Shown here: piece by piece, positions 27,408 through 37,298 of the stretch | Layout of the letters: every line of letters begins with the position of its first letter | Numbering within the stretch: the stretch's first letter is position 1 | Assembly: GCA_018828145.1 (NCBI GenBank) | Contig: JAHJWO010000032.1 | Coordinates: 1 to 64,000, forward strand | Source: Alphaproteobacteria bacterium | GTDB lineage: Bacteria; Pseudomonadota; Alphaproteobacteria; Rhizobiales; Devosiaceae | Reading direction: 5' to 3' | DNA length: 64,000 nt | Translations under genes and position numbers: made by a program | Notes under the pieces: model-generated | The model's input: only the letters and a program-made list of their open reading frames with translations | Told to the model about the DNA's origin: nothing | Database searches by the model: none

Positions 27408-28679
27408 TCATTGGGCCGGCTGGCCGACGGAGGCGCGCCTGAACGGGCCTAGCGTCTGGAACAGGGAAAGCGCGGCGACGATACCTGTCGACAGCGCGAC
27501 CAGGGCATAGATGTCCGTCACCGACAGGCCAACCGCCGGGTAGAGCAGGATGACCAGGCCTGCCGCACACATGGAAAGCCCGCTCAGCGTATGACTGATG
27601 CCGATGAAGCGTGCCCGCTCCTGGACCGGCGTCAGCCGCTGGATGGCCGCCGTGAGTGGCACCAGGTAAAAGCCCGACCCCATGGCCAGTACGAAGAGGT
27701 CAAAAGCTGCGCGAGGCGTGGCCTGCGCCCCCGGCGTGACGGCCATCAGCCAGAAATCGAGGCCCGGCAGGACGATGAGCGGCAGCAGGACCAGTGACAG
27801 TGCGCCAGGCTGGAAGCGGCTGACCAGCCGGCTGGCACAGAGCGCGCCCAGGGCCACCCCGGCACTCGACGCCAGCAGCATGAAGGACACATGATGGGCC
27901 GGCTGGCCGGCCTGCGCCACGTAGAGCGGCATGAGGGCGGTCCAGATCGTCCCCTGGAACCAGAACCAGCAGCTGCCGATCATCGGCCAGATGATGAGGG
28001 GTGTCGCTCGCAGCCTGGCCGCCAGGGCCCGGTAGTCGGCCAGCAAGGTGGCAGGGCCGAGCGGCAGCGCGGCGTCCTTGGCCGCCTCGCCTCGGATCAT
28101 CAGGCTCAGTGCGCAGCCAATGGCTGCGAGAACAACACCGCCAATGATGAGGGCACGAAACCCGGCTGCGTCCAGCACCAGCAGATTGCCCAGCACCATG
28201 CCGAGCAGGATGGCCAGCGTGTTGCTGGCGCTCATCCAGCCATTGCTGGAGATGAGCGCGCCGGGCCTGGAGATATCGGGCAGGATGGCATATTTCGCTG
28301 GTCCGAGCAGGGCTGCCTGGATCCCGCCGAGCAGCAGCGCCACGAGCAGGAGGGCTCCGTCGCCCATGCCGAGCGCTGCGGCGCCGAGGGTCAGAACCAG
28401 GACATCCAGCGCCATTGTGGCCCGGACCACGCTGGCCCTGGCGAAACGGTCGGCCATGCGGCCGGCAGGTAGGGAGAGGAAAATATAGGGGAGCACGATG
28501 GCCAGGGTGCTGACCGCGATCGTGGCCTCGGGCGTCAGGCCAAACGCCGTCAGCCCGCGAAATGACACCAGCGTGAGCAGTGCCGACCGCAGCATGCTGT
28601 GATTGAATGAACTGAGCGTTTGAGCGGCAAGCAGCGCCGCTAGGCTCCGATCGCTACCTGCACTCTGTCCTGCCAGCAT
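27408..28679 (-). CDS. MFS transporter
   Basis: A 423-aa inner-membrane protein with about 12 hydrophobic segments. The family loop motif between TM2 and TM3 reads LPAGRMADRFARA, and GPAKYAILPDI resembles the LplT/lysophospholipid-transporter-like MFS group. A hydrophobic start with a short polar tail supports the chosen ATG. It faces the 26537 gene tail to tail. The substrate cannot be read from sequence. Confidence 0.85.
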   Translation of the reverse strand: MLAGQSAGSDRSLAALLAAQTLSSFNHSMLRSALLTLVSFRGLTAFGLTPEATIAVSTLAIVLPYIFLSLPAGRMADRFARASVVRATMALDVLVLTLGAAALGMGDGALLLVALLLGGIQAALLGPAKYAILPDISRPGALISSNGWMSASNTLAILLGMVLGNLLVLDAAGFRALIIGGVVLAAIGCALSLMIRGEAAKDAALPLGPATLLADYRALAARLRATPLIIWPMIGSCWFWFQGTIWTALMPLYVAQAGQPAHHVSFMLLASSAGVALGALCASRLVSRFQPGALSLVLLPLIVLPGLDFWLMAVTPGAQATPRAAFDLFVLAMGSGFYLVPLTAAIQRLTPVQERARFIGISHTLSGLSMCAAGLVILLYPAVGLSVTDIYALVALSTGIVAALSLFQTLGPFRRASVGQPAQ

Positions 28680-28754
28680 GACTCTGCCTGTCCGAGCGAT
28701 GAACGCGCAGACAAACTATGCCAGAAGCATTGATGATTTATGCTGATCGGGAGC

Positions 28755-28828
28755 TGGAGCGGGTGAAGGGAATCGAACCCTCGTCGTAAGCTTGGGAAGC
28801 TTCTGCTCTACCATTGAGCTACACCCGC
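28755..28828 (-). tRNA. tRNA-Gly(CCC)
   Basis: The minus strand folds into a full cloverleaf: acceptor GCGGGTG with CACCCGC, D-stem GCTC/GAGC, anticodon loop TTCCCAA (anticodon CCC) and the T-loop TTCGATT. The CCA end is encoded (TGG at 28755-28757). The top pair of the anticodon stem is a G-A mismatch. Confidence 0.95.
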
Positions 28829-28933
28829 CTGCGGCCCCTAGATGCGTGAAATCGGCCGGGGCGTCAAGGCGGGTCGGTGCGCGTGGCATAGCCGGGGCGG
28901 ATTTGTGCGGCACCACGGCTCCCGCCCATAGGG

Positions 28934-30127
28934 TCAGACCATCGAGCGCAGAACCTCATGGAAGACTGGCAGAGCTTTCTCCACCATGGCATCGGAAGCC
29001 GTCAGGCTGATGCGGAAGCAGTCTGGCGCCCCGAGGATCGCGCCGGGCATGACGAAGACGTTCTTGTCCGCCAAGCCATTCCACAGTCGTTCCGGATCTC
29101 CCGGCCACCGGCCCCAGAGATAGAACGTGCCCTCTGGATTGGTAACCTGGCATCCGGAGCCCTGAAGCTCCTGCACGAGGGCGTTCCTTCGTTTGTGCAA
29201 CGCAGCAAGATCGATACTGAGATCCTCAAGATCGCGGATCGCATGCTGCATGATCGCGTTGGGAAAACACCAGCCAAGCGCCATCTGGCTTGTGAACATC
29301 ACCGCCCGCAACTGATGGCGTTCAGCGGTTGGCATCAATGGCGAAATCGCCAGATATCCAAGCCGTTGCCCAGGCGCGAGCAATACCTTGCCATAGCTAT
29401 AGTCGATCAGGGTCCATGGGTAGAGTTGCGCGGCGCTGACAAACGGGGCGTTGTCGAAGCGGAGCCTGCGGTAAGGCTCGTCGGAAAGCAGGTATATGCG
29501 TCGATTGATCCGCAAGGACTGACGCTCAAGCATCTCCGCCAAATCCTTGAGCAGTTCGGCGCTGTAGATCCGCCCCGTGGGGTTATGCGGTGAATTGATG
29601 ATAACGAGGCGCGTTTGGGGCGTTACCGCCGCCTCGATTGCCGCGATGTCCAGGTCAAAGCTATCGGCCTTCAGGTCCACCTTCACCGGAACTGCGTCTG
29701 CCAGATGCAGCATCGGCTCGTAGCAGAACCAGGCGGGCTCACAATAGATTGCCTCATCGCCGGCATCCAGCAGGACGCGGAAAGCCAGCGAGATGGCAGC
29801 AAAGGCGCCCGCCGTCAGTGCGAAATCCTCTGGTTCGAAGGGCAGACCGAGTTCGAGGCTCAGCCGCTCCGCCAGGAATGCCTGCGGTTCCGGTTCGCTG
29901 GACTTGTAGGCATACCAATTCTTGTCCTTGGGCTCCGCAGCGCGTGTCAAAGCAGTGACAAGGCCGCGCAGGGGCATTTCGTGGGGATTGCCAAAGGTAA
30001 AGTCCGCGATGCCTCCGTCCCCGCGCTGCTTGCCGTACCGCGAATTGAAGTAGAAGTCGGCAACTGCTGCAAAGGACTTGTCGGCGGCCAAAGCGCGCTG
30101 CGATATTCTCGAGCTGATCTGCGCCAT
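28934..30127 (-). CDS. Class I/II PLP-dependent aminotransferase
   Basis: A 397-aa fold-type I aminotransferase similar to aspartate/aromatic aminotransferases. Motifs include TFGNPHEMPL, INSPHNPTGRIYS, the PLP-binding LLSDEPYRRLRFD and the Schiff-base lysine in DYSYGKVLLAPGQRLGY. The C-terminus has EGTFYLWGRW and FRISLTAS. ATG 30127 has GGAGAGGA upstream and removes 37 unlikely N-terminal residues. It stands alone between tRNA-Gly and the divergent HD-GYP gene, so the substrate is unassigned. Confidence 0.88.
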   Translation of the reverse strand: MAQISSRISQRALAADKSFAAVADFYFNSRYGKQRGDGGIADFTFGNPHEMPLRGLVTALTRAAEPKDKNWYAYKSSEPEPQAFLAERLSLELGLPFEPEDFALTAGAFAAISLAFRVLLDAGDEAIYCEPAWFCYEPMLHLADAVPVKVDLKADSFDLDIAAIEAAVTPQTRLVIINSPHNPTGRIYSAELLKDLAEMLERQSLRINRRIYLLSDEPYRRLRFDNAPFVSAAQLYPWTLIDYSYGKVLLAPGQRLGYLAISPLMPTAERHQLRAVMFTSQMALGWCFPNAIMQHAIRDLEDLSIDLAALHKRRNALVQELQGSGCQVTNPEGTFYLWGRWPGDPERLWNGLADKNVFVMPGAILGAPDCFRISLTASDAMVEKALPVFHEVLRSMV

Positions 30128-30293
30128 TGTCCTCTCCTTCGAGGCCATTGGAACTGACCCTACGCCGCTGCCTTGAGCTTGCCTAGTCGGCTCGATGACG
30201 GCAACGCTTGGCGCCCTGGCCATGGCAAGCCGTGGCAATTAACAGTCGCATAACGGCTGCTGCACTAAGCTTGCGCAAAATCCGGGGGCGGAT

Positions 30294-31340
30294 ATGCGCG
30301 TGTTGATTGTCGACGATAGCCGATCGAGCCTTGCCATGATCGGTTCGATCGTCAAGGCCGCCACCAATGCCGAGATCGATGGCTGCATGCACCCGTTCGA
30401 GGCGCTCGAACGCAGTGCCGAGACGCAATATGACCTGGTGCTGGTCGATCATATCATGCCGGAGATGGACGGGGTCCAGTTCACCAACGCGCTCCGCGCC
30501 CGTGACTCCTACCGCCTCGTGCCCATCATCATGGTCACCTCGGACATGGATCGGAACACCCGGATCGAGGCCATCCGCGCTGGCGCGACCGACTTCGTCA
30601 ACAAGCCCTTCGACCCGACTGAATTGCAGGCGCGCGTCGCCAACCTGCTGACCCTGCGCGCCGCCCAGGTCGAGCTGGCCGATCGCGCCAGCTGGCTGTC
30701 GCGCGAGGTGGAGCGCGCCACCGCCCATCTGTTGGCGCGCGAGGAAGAGATCATCTGGCGGCTGGCAAGGGCCATCGAATATCGTGACGGTGACACCGGC
30801 GGGCATGTCTCGCGCGTGGCCCAGATCAGCCAGCTCATTGCGGCCGGCATCGGGCTGAGCCCGGAACGCTGCCGCACCATTTACCTGGCGGCTCCGCTGC
30901 ACGATATCGGCAAGATCGGCATCGCCGACGCTATCCTGGGCAAGCCCGGCAAGCTGACGCCGGAGGAATTCAAGATCATGCGCGAGCACGTGACCATCGG
31001 TGCGCGCATTCTCGAGCGCGGGTCATCGGAGCTGATCCGGACCGCCGAGCTCATTGCCCAGAGCCATCACGAACGGTGGGACGGCGCGGGTTACCCCGAC
31101 CGGCTGTCGGGCGCCGATATCCCGGTGGAAGCGCGCGTTGTCGCCATCGCCGATGTTTTTGACGCGCTCTGCTCGGAGCGCCCCTACAAGCAGGCTTGGC
31201 CCATCGAAAAGGCCTATGCCGAGATCGTCGCCTGCAGCGGCACCCATTTCGATCCCGCCTGTGTGGATGCGTTCTGCGCCAAATGGCCCGAGATCGAGGA
31301 CATCATGGGCGCAGCGACCGAACGGGCGATTGCCCTCTAG
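30294..31340 (+). CDS. HD-GYP response regulator (c-di-GMP phosphodiesterase)
   Basis: A 348-aa two-domain protein like RpfG. The receiver domain (1-120) has VDDSRSS and phosphoacceptor Asp in LVLVDHIMPEMDG, with Lys in FVNKPFD. After a coiled linker, the HD-GYP domain (about 150-340) has HD in APLHDIGKIGI and the diagnostic GYP in HHERWDGAGYPD. Such proteins hydrolyse cyclic di-GMP under control of a sensor kinase. No kinase gene lies beside it. It precedes the chemotaxis cluster by nearly 600 bp and may share inputs with it. Confidence 0.93.
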   Translation: MRVLIVDDSRSSLAMIGSIVKAATNAEIDGCMHPFEALERSAETQYDLVLVDHIMPEMDGVQFTNALRARDSYRLVPIIMVTSDMDRNTRIEAIRAGATDFVNKPFDPTELQARVANLLTLRAAQVELADRASWLSREVERATAHLLAREEEIIWRLARAIEYRDGDTGGHVSRVAQISQLIAAGIGLSPERCRTIYLAAPLHDIGKIGIADAILGKPGKLTPEEFKIMREHVTIGARILERGSSELIRTAELIAQSHHERWDGAGYPDRLSGADIPVEARVVAIADVFDALCSERPYKQAWPIEKAYAEIVACSGTHFDPACVDAFCAKWPEIEDIMGAATERAIAL

Positions 31341-31926
31341 CCAGCACCCCTGTCACCCCTTCCTGCAGTAGCCGCCCTCGCCTGAGGCGATGGCAGGCTG
31401 CTGCCGCTGGTAAGCATTCATCAGCACGAAACCGTCGCGATGGTTGCCGCAGTCGCCTCGTCACGCGTGGGCTGCCGCAATACTGGCCGATGTAGACAGG
31501 CGCCAAGAGATCGCGCGGCCGTCTGGTGATGTCGGGGTTGGAATACTGCCGCTTTTCTCAAGTATTATTTGAATCATGACTCCGCTCCGACTCGGGTGGC
31601 TGAATCGAGGACTCAGCATCGTTGAATCTAGATTCCCGCGTCGCTACGGGATTCCAAGAAAGATTCAATGATCCTGATCAAATACTTGAGTGTCGTGACG
31701 AATGTATAGTTAACGAAACGAAGTCAAACTCAGTAATACTGCTTTAATCAACTTCGTTTAGATTATGAAATGCATCGGATGGGAATACGGTGCGCGAAGT
31801 ATAAGTTAACAAAAGCGTCCGACCGCGTCTTAGGAAACTGTTTACACACTCCGTTTCCGGCCGCGTTCTAGCCCATCTAGCGGTAGTCAACGTTATGCAT
31901 TGCCATTTGTTTTTCCCGGCTCGGTC
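31341..31926. other. Long non-coding region with GANTC-rich element
   Basis: This 586-bp region has no credible ORF and is clearly richer in AT from 31540 to 31860. It contains the 135-bp inverted-repeat-bounded GANTC cluster (31557-31691). A further 9-bp inverted repeat, AAACGAAGT (31717-31725) and ACTTCGTTT (31751-31759), and repeated GTTAAC sites at 31710 and 31805 follow. It precedes the chemotaxis operon and probably carries its promoter. Confidence 0.6.
31557..31691. repeat. GANTC-dense element bounded by inverted repeats
   Basis: CTCAAGTATT (31557-31566) and AATACTTGAG (31682-31691) are perfect inverted repeats. Between them lie nine GANTC sites, starting at 31571, 31578, 31589, 31602, 31610, 31624, 31631, 31650 and 31662. 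The central GAATCTAGATTC is itself a perfect palindrome. GANTC is the recognition site of the alphaproteobacterial CcrM methyltransferase. Less than one site would be expected by chance in this length. Confidence 0.8.
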
Positions 31927-32280
31927 ATGGCCATGACCAGCAACAGCGTCCACATCATCCAAATTTCCGGCGATGCCGGTCTGCGCGCCGCTCAGGATAT
32001 CGCCGGCAAGTTGCGCCAGGCCCTGGCGAGCCACGATAGCGTTGCGGTTGCCACCGAGGCGATCGAAACCGCCGATATCACCACCATCCAGCTGCTGCTG
32101 GCCGCGCGAAAGCAGGCATCGGCATCCCGCAAGTCGCTGACTCTCGCCGCGCCGCCTGTGGGCGCGTTGCGCGAGCTGCTCGTTGCGACCGGTTGCCTTG
32201 ATGCCGAGGGCCGGCCGCTGACGCCTGACGGAGATTTCTGGATTCCCTCCACACGACAAGCCAAGGGCAAGGCCGCATGA
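31927..32280 (+). CDS. STAS domain protein of chemotaxis cluster
   Basis: A 117-aa single STAS-like domain (SpoIIAA/anti-anti-sigma fold). IIQISGDAGLRAAQDIAGKLRQAL and VAVATEAIETADITTIQLLLAARKQA match the pattern in which the phospho-Ser position is replaced by T, and a C-terminal GALRELLVATGCL follows. ATG 31927 or 31933 are equally possible; no clear ribosome binding site is visible. Its stop codon overlaps the cheY start by 4 bp. STAS proteins at the head of che operons are seen in several alphaproteobacteria, but the partner is unknown. Confidence 0.8.
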   Translation: MAMTSNSVHIIQISGDAGLRAAQDIAGKLRQALASHDSVAVATEAIETADITTIQLLLAARKQASASRKSLTLAAPPVGALRELLVATGCLDAEGRPLTPDGDFWIPSTRQAKGKAA

Positions 32281-32645
32281 CCAAGACCATCCTCACCATC
32301 GACGATTCCGCTTCCATCCGGCAGATGGTGATGATGACGCTGTCGGCCGCCGGCCTCGACGTCATCGAAGCCATCAACGGTGCGGACGGCTATGACAAGG
32401 CCACCGGGCAGACCGTGCATGCCGTCATCACCGACCTGAACATGCCCGTGATGAATGGCATCGAGTTCATCCGCAAATATCGTCAGCATCCCTCCAGCAA
32501 GGGCGTGCCGATCATCCTGCTGACCACCGAGTCCGATGAAGACCTCAAGCGCCAGGCCAAGGAAGCCGGCGCCACCGGCTGGATCGTCAAACCCTTCAAG
32601 CAGGAGCAGCTGCTGTCCGTCATCAAGAAGGTCACAGGTGCATGA
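32277..32645 (+). CDS. cheY: CheY-type response regulator
   Basis: A 122-aa single receiver domain. The acidic pair is in TIDDSASIR, the phosphoacceptor Asp is in AVITDLNMPVMNG, the conserved Thr is in LLTTESDE, and Lys is in WIVKPFKQEQL. It receives phosphate from the CheA encoded immediately downstream, overlapping by 4 bp. Confidence 0.95.
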   Translation: MTKTILTIDDSASIRQMVMMTLSAAGLDVIEAINGADGYDKATGQTVHAVITDLNMPVMNGIEFIRKYRQHPSSKGVPIILLTTESDEDLKRQAKEAGATGWIVKPFKQEQLLSVIKKVTGA

Positions 32646-34699
32646 GTTTTCCCGACCCCACCGAAACCTTCCGCCAGGAAGCGCGGGAACTGCTCGAGCA
32701 GCTTGAGCTGGGCCTGCTCGATCTGGAGCAGAACCCTGCCAATGATGACCTGATCAACTCCACCTTCCGCGCCCTCCATACCATCAAGGGCTCGGGCGCC
32801 ATGTTCGGCTTCACCGCCGTCGCCACTTTCGTGCATGAGTTCGAGACGGCCTTCGACCAGGTGCGCAAAGGCCAGACCCCGGCCACGCCGGCCCTGATCG
32901 CGGTCGCGCTCGACGCCAAGGACCATATCCACAAGCTGATCGAACAGCCCGATGCCCTCCCCGCCGGCGGGGACGCCATTCTCGATGCGCTGCACGCGGT
33001 CATTGCCGGCGCGGATCACGCGGCGATTGCCGCCGCCGCGCCTTTCCCGCCAGCAGAACCTGCAGCGGCCGCAGCACCGGCAGCGGAGGGCTCGCGCCGC
33101 TGGCGCGTTCGTTTCCGCCTGCCGGGCGACTCCCTGGTCTATGGCACCAATCCGCTGCTGTTGCTCGAAGAGATCCGGGCCATCGGGCCCTGCACGGTGG
33201 TGGCGCTGACCGACACCATTCCGCCGCTCGATGTCATCGATCCGGAGGTGCCCTATATCGGCTGGCAGGTCGATCTGGTCGCCGATGACCCGCGCGAGGC
33301 CATTGACGACGTGTTCCTGTTCCTGCGCGACGGCATGGAACTGTCGGTCGAGCCGCTGGCCGAGGACGCTGCCGAGCCAGTGATCGAACCTCCTGTCGCG
33401 GCACCGGAAGTCGCTGTGGCTTCGGTTGCGCAGGAAGCGGCGCCGGCCCCCGCGCCCGCCCGCAAATCAGCCAAGGCCGCAAAGGCAGCAAAGGAAACCG
33501 ACAAGGATGTGCCGGCGGTTGCCGCAGCCTCCTCGTCCATGCGCGTCGACGCGGAGCGCCTCGATGAGCTCATGGATCGCGTGGGCGAGCTGGTCATCGC
33601 CCAGGCCCGGCTGACCCAGATCGCCGCGATGAGCAGCGACGGCAATCTCAAGACTATTGCCGAGGAACTCGAACGGCTCAGCTCCGGCCTGCGCGATACC
33701 ACGATGGGCATTCGCATGGTGCCGATCGGCACCCTGTTCAGCCGCTTCCGCCGGCTGGTGCATGACCTGTCCCGCGATCTGGGCAAGGACATCGAATTCA
33801 TCACCAGCGGTGAAGATACCGAACTCGACAAGACCATGATCGAGCGTCTCGCCGATCCGCTGGTCCACCTGATCCGCAATTCGGTGGACCATGGCCTGGA
33901 AGTCGCCGAAAAGCGTGTTGCCAGCGGCAAGGCGGCCAAGGGCACCGTGCGTCTTTCGGCCGTCTATGCCGGAGCGGAAGTGGCCATTTCCGTCAGCGAT
34001 GACGGCGCCGGCCTCAATGCCGAGCGCATCCGCGCCAAGGCGGAGGAAGCCGGGCTTCTGACCGCCGATACCAAGATCGCCGACCAGGACCTCTGGCAGA
34101 TGATCTTCGCCCCCGGCTTCTCCACGGCCAAGGAAGTGACCTCGCTCTCCGGCCGCGGCGTCGGCATGGATGTGGTCAAGCGCACCATTGATGGCCTGCG
34201 CGGCAGCATCGATGTCGCGACGATGCCGGGGCAGGGCTCCACCATGACGCTGCGGCTGCCGCTGACCCTTGCCATCATCGACGGCATGCTCGTGCGCGTC
34301 GGCAATGGCCGCTACACCATCCCGCTGGCAGCGGTGGAGGAATGCGTCGAACTGCCGGAAGGCGTTGAGGCCAATGCAAGGGGCCGCAACTTCCTGGACA
34401 TCAGGGGCAGCCTCGTCCCCTTCCTGCGCCTGCGCGAAGTGTTCGGCACCAAGGCACCGATCGAACCGCACCAGAAGGTGGTGATCGTCTCATCCGGCGA
34501 GGGCCGGGTGGGCCTCGTGGTCGATCAGATCATCGGCAACAACCAGACGGTCATCAAGCAGCTCTCCAAGCTGCACTCCTCGATCAAGTCTTTCTCCGGG
34601 GCGACCATTCTCGGTGACGGTACGGTGGCGCTCATTCTCGACACGACCCACCTGGTCGCCTTCGGCCAATCCTATGTCGACCAGGGGAGGGCAGCATGA
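32642..34699 (+). CDS. cheA: Chemotaxis histidine kinase CheA
   Basis: A 685-aa kinase. The HPt domain carries the phospho-His in RALHTIKGSGAMFGF. Residues 150-250 form a substitute for the usual P2 domain, followed by an Ala/Pro/Lys linker. Then come the dimerisation domain (RLDELMDRVGELVIAQARL), the ATPase (N-box HLIRNSVDHGLE, SDDGAGL, GRGVGMDVVK) and a C-terminal CheW-like domain. It phosphorylates the adjacent CheY and CheB. The central 150-250 region starts WRVRFRLPGD and is also seen in other STAS-associated CheA proteins. Confidence 0.96.
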   Translation: MSFPDPTETFRQEARELLEQLELGLLDLEQNPANDDLINSTFRALHTIKGSGAMFGFTAVATFVHEFETAFDQVRKGQTPATPALIAVALDAKDHIHKLIEQPDALPAGGDAILDALHAVIAGADHAAIAAAAPFPPAEPAAAAAPAAEGSRRWRVRFRLPGDSLVYGTNPLLLLEEIRAIGPCTVVALTDTIPPLDVIDPEVPYIGWQVDLVADDPREAIDDVFLFLRDGMELSVEPLAEDAAEPVIEPPVAAPEVAVASVAQEAAPAPAPARKSAKAAKAAKETDKDVPAVAAASSSMRVDAERLDELMDRVGELVIAQARLTQIAAMSSDGNLKTIAEELERLSSGLRDTTMGIRMVPIGTLFSRFRRLVHDLSRDLGKDIEFITSGEDTELDKTMIERLADPLVHLIRNSVDHGLEVAEKRVASGKAAKGTVRLSAVYAGAEVAISVSDDGAGLNAERIRAKAEEAGLLTADTKIADQDLWQMIFAPGFSTAKEVTSLSGRGVGMDVVKRTIDGLRGSIDVATMPGQGSTMTLRLPLTLAIIDGMLVRVGNGRYTIPLAAVEECVELPEGVEANARGRNFLDIRGSLVPFLRLREVFGTKAPIEPHQKVVIVSSGEGRVGLVVDQIIGNNQTVIKQLSKLHSSIKSFSGATILGDGTVALILDTTHLVAFGQSYVDQGRAA

Positions 34700-35196
34700 C
34701 CGCCACTCAGCAAGCGCCCATGAAAGCCCTTACTCTGCGCCTGCAGGACGAACTGTTCGCCGTCGAGGCGGGCAGCGTGCGGGAAATTCTTGACCTGGTG
34801 CCGATCACCGAAGTGCCCAATGCCCCCGAATTCGTGGGCGGGCTGATCAATGTCCGCGGCCGCGTCGTGCCGCTGGCCGACCTGCGCGTCATGTTCGGCA
34901 TGGATCGTCCCGAACCCAACCAGGATACCCGCATCGTCGTGATGGAAATCGACATCGACGGCGAGCCGACCATTGCCGGCATCCTCGCCGACAAGGTCCA
35001 CGACGTCACCGACATCGAGGCCGCCTCCATTGAAGAGGCCCCCAAGGTGGGCATGCGCTGGCGGCCCGAATTCATTCGCGGCATCGGCAAGCGCAATGGC
35101 GGCTTCATCATCATCCCCGACCTGGGGCGAATTTTCGAAACTCAGGGTGCCAGAACGGCGTCCCCCGCAGCATCAGAAGAAAGGTCTGCATCGTGA
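34696..35196 (+). CDS. cheW: Chemotaxis coupling protein CheW (first copy)
   Basis: A 166-aa CheW-domain protein that links the receptor to CheA. It shows [21 protein letters not shown], then [16 protein letters not shown]. The C-terminus is slightly longer than usual. It overlaps cheA and the receptor gene by 4 bp each. A second, divergent cheW follows the receptor gene. Confidence 0.95.
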   Translation: MTATQQAPMKALTLRLQDELFAVEAGSVREILDLVPITEVPNAPEFVGGLINVRGRVVPLADLRVMFGMDRPEPNQDTRIVVMEIDIDGEPTIAGILADKVHDVTDIEAASIEEAPKVGMRWRPEFIRGIGKRNGGFIIIPDLGRIFETQGARTASPAASEERSAS

Positions 35197-37289
35197 GACT
35201 TACTATCAAGACTAAACTGGCGGCGGTGTTCGGCGTCGTCGTGGCCCTTTCGGCAGGCAGCATGTTCGTTGCCCTGCAGAACCTGGGTTCGCTCAATTCC
35301 GAGCTCGAAACCATCGTCAATGTCCGCTCGGCAAACCTGGCGACATCGGCCGAAATGCAGACGAGCCTGGAAAGCCTCGGCTCGCGTATTCGTGCCCAGA
35401 TTCTCACGACCGACCCTGTGATCAAGGACGAATACATCGCTTCAATCCGCGAGGACTATGACGAGCTGGTCAACGGCCTCGCCGCACTGGACGCCAATGT
35501 GCAGGATGCAACGATCCGCGAGCAGCTCCCCGCTTTCAGCGCCAAGCTCGATGAGCTGTGGACTGCCACGAACCTTGCCACCGAACTCACCCTGAAGAAC
35601 TCCGATGCCACCGCCCTGGCGATCAGCCGCAGTGAAGGCAGCGGAACCCTGGGCGTATTTGAGGAAACCATGGCGGCGCTCCGCGCCTCGCTGCAGCGAA
35701 AGGTCGATGCTGGCGATCTCACGGCATTCCCCGCATATCAGGCTGCGACGGACATGTTCGTCACCGGCACCGACATGTTCCGCCAGCAGCGGAACGTGCT
35801 GTTGGCCGCGTCCCAGGATCGGGCCCTGCAGGAAACGTGGCACGCGGACTATCTCGCCGGTGTCGAGGCCAATGCCGCTCGCATTCCCGACATGCAACGC
35901 GCCATGCCAGTGGCCGATATGGGCCTCTTCAATGCTGCCAAGACTGCCTATGACGACATGGTCGCGGCCATGAACAAGGCAGTGGCCGTCAGCGTCGAGA
36001 ATGGCGACTTCTTCGCCATGCAGGAACTGGAAACAGCCAGTTTGCTGCGCCGCGATGCCAATACCATCCTTCAGGGCATGATCGACCGCAATGAAGCCGT
36101 CATGGCGCAAACCAGCGTCGAAGCGCAAGCCCTCTACGAAACCTCGAAGCTGTTGCTGATCGGCCTCCTGATCGGCTCCGCCCTCATCGCTCTCGTTGCC
36201 GCGGTCTGGATCGTCGTTTCGATCTCCCGTGCTCTGTCCAGCGCCGTTCGCCTCGCCAACGAAGTTGCCGACGGCAATCTCAGCGCCACTGCGGACGTCA
36301 AGGGCGACGATGAGGTTGGCGATCTGATCAAGGCGCTCAACGGCATGACCCGCAAGCTGCGCGAAGTGGTGAGCGAAGTGACCTCGGCCACCCGTAATGT
36401 TGCGGCCGGCAGCCAGGAAATGTCGGCCACTGCCGAACAGCTCAGCCAGGGTGCCACCGAGCAGGCTTCCTCGACCGAAGAGGCGTCTGCCTCGATGGAA
36501 GAAATGGCCTCCACCATCAAGCAGAGTGCCGACAACGCCAGCCAGACCGAAAAGATCGCCCGTCAGTCGGCGGCCGATGCCATCGCCTCCGGCGAAGCAG
36601 TGAACAACGCCGTCACCGCCATGCAGACGATTGCCGAAAAGATCATGGTGGTGCAGGAAATTGCCCGCCAGACCGATCTGCTCGCCCTCAACGCCGCGGT
36701 GGAAGCCGCCCGTGCCGGCGAACATGGCCGCGGCTTTGCGGTCGTGGCTTCCGAAGTGCGCAAGCTCGCCGAACGCAGCCAGGCTGCCGCCGCCGAAATC
36801 TCGACGCTCTCCGGCACCACCGTCAAGGCAGCCCAGTCGGCCGGCGAAATGCTCGGCAAGCTGGTCCCCGACATCCAGCGCACGGCTGAACTGGTGGAAG
36901 AAATCTCCGCCGGCAGCCGCGAGCAGAATGCCGGCGCCGCCCAGATCAACACGGCCATCCAGCAGCTCGACAAGGTGACCCAGCAGAATACCTCGGCCGC
37001 CGAAGAAATGTCGGCGACCTCCGAAGAGCTGGCCAGCCAGGCCGAACAGCTGCAGGCCGCGATCAGCTACTTCCGCATCGACGGCCGCGCGGAGCACGCC
37101 GACAAGGCTGCCGCTCCGGCTCGGTCTCAGGCATCCAGCAAGGACCTGCGTGAGGCGATCATGGCCAGCGCGCCCCACATCGCACCACGCCGGGCTGCCA
37201 AGTCCAGCAACGGCGGCGGCTTCGATCTCGATCTCGATGACGGCCACGACGATCTCGACGGCGAATTCAGCCGCCGCGGCGCGGCCTGA
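35193..37289 (+). CDS. Methyl-accepting chemotaxis protein
   Basis: A 698-aa receptor. TM1 lies at about residues 7-28 and TM2 at about 320-345. Between them is a helical periplasmic ligand domain of about 290 aa, probably a four-helix bundle or longer. A HAMP domain follows, then the signalling domain with the conserved hairpin tip [20 protein letters not shown] and [19 protein letters not shown]. The C-terminus ends in an acidic Asp-rich tail without the NWETF-type CheR/CheB tether. It is presumably the dedicated receptor of this cluster. Confidence 0.95.
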   Translation: MRLTIKTKLAAVFGVVVALSAGSMFVALQNLGSLNSELETIVNVRSANLATSAEMQTSLESLGSRIRAQILTTDPVIKDEYIASIREDYDELVNGLAALDANVQDATIREQLPAFSAKLDELWTATNLATELTLKNSDATALAISRSEGSGTLGVFEETMAALRASLQRKVDAGDLTAFPAYQAATDMFVTGTDMFRQQRNVLLAASQDRALQETWHADYLAGVEANAARIPDMQRAMPVADMGLFNAAKTAYDDMVAAMNKAVAVSVENGDFFAMQELETASLLRRDANTILQGMIDRNEAVMAQTSVEAQALYETSKLLLIGLLIGSALIALVAAVWIVVSISRALSSAVRLANEVADGNLSATADVKGDDEVGDLIKALNGMTRKLREVVSEVTSATRNVAAGSQEMSATAEQLSQGATEQASSTEEASASMEEMASTIKQSADNASQTEKIARQSAADAIASGEAVNNAVTAMQTIAEKIMVVQEIARQTDLLALNAAVEAARAGEHGRGFAVVASEVRKLAERSQAAAAEISTLSGTTVKAAQSAGEMLGKLVPDIQRTAELVEEISAGSREQNAGAAQINTAIQQLDKVTQQNTSAAEEMSATSEELASQAEQLQAAISYFRIDGRAEHADKAAAPARSQASSKDLREAIMASAPHIAPRRAAKSSNGGGFDLDLDDGHDDLDGEFSRRGAA

Positions 37290-37298
37290 GGCGGGATC

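Noticed and set aside
31557..31830. Replication origin
   Set aside because: The GANTC cluster and AT-richness are suggestive, but I see no clear DnaA boxes and no origin-linked genes nearby.
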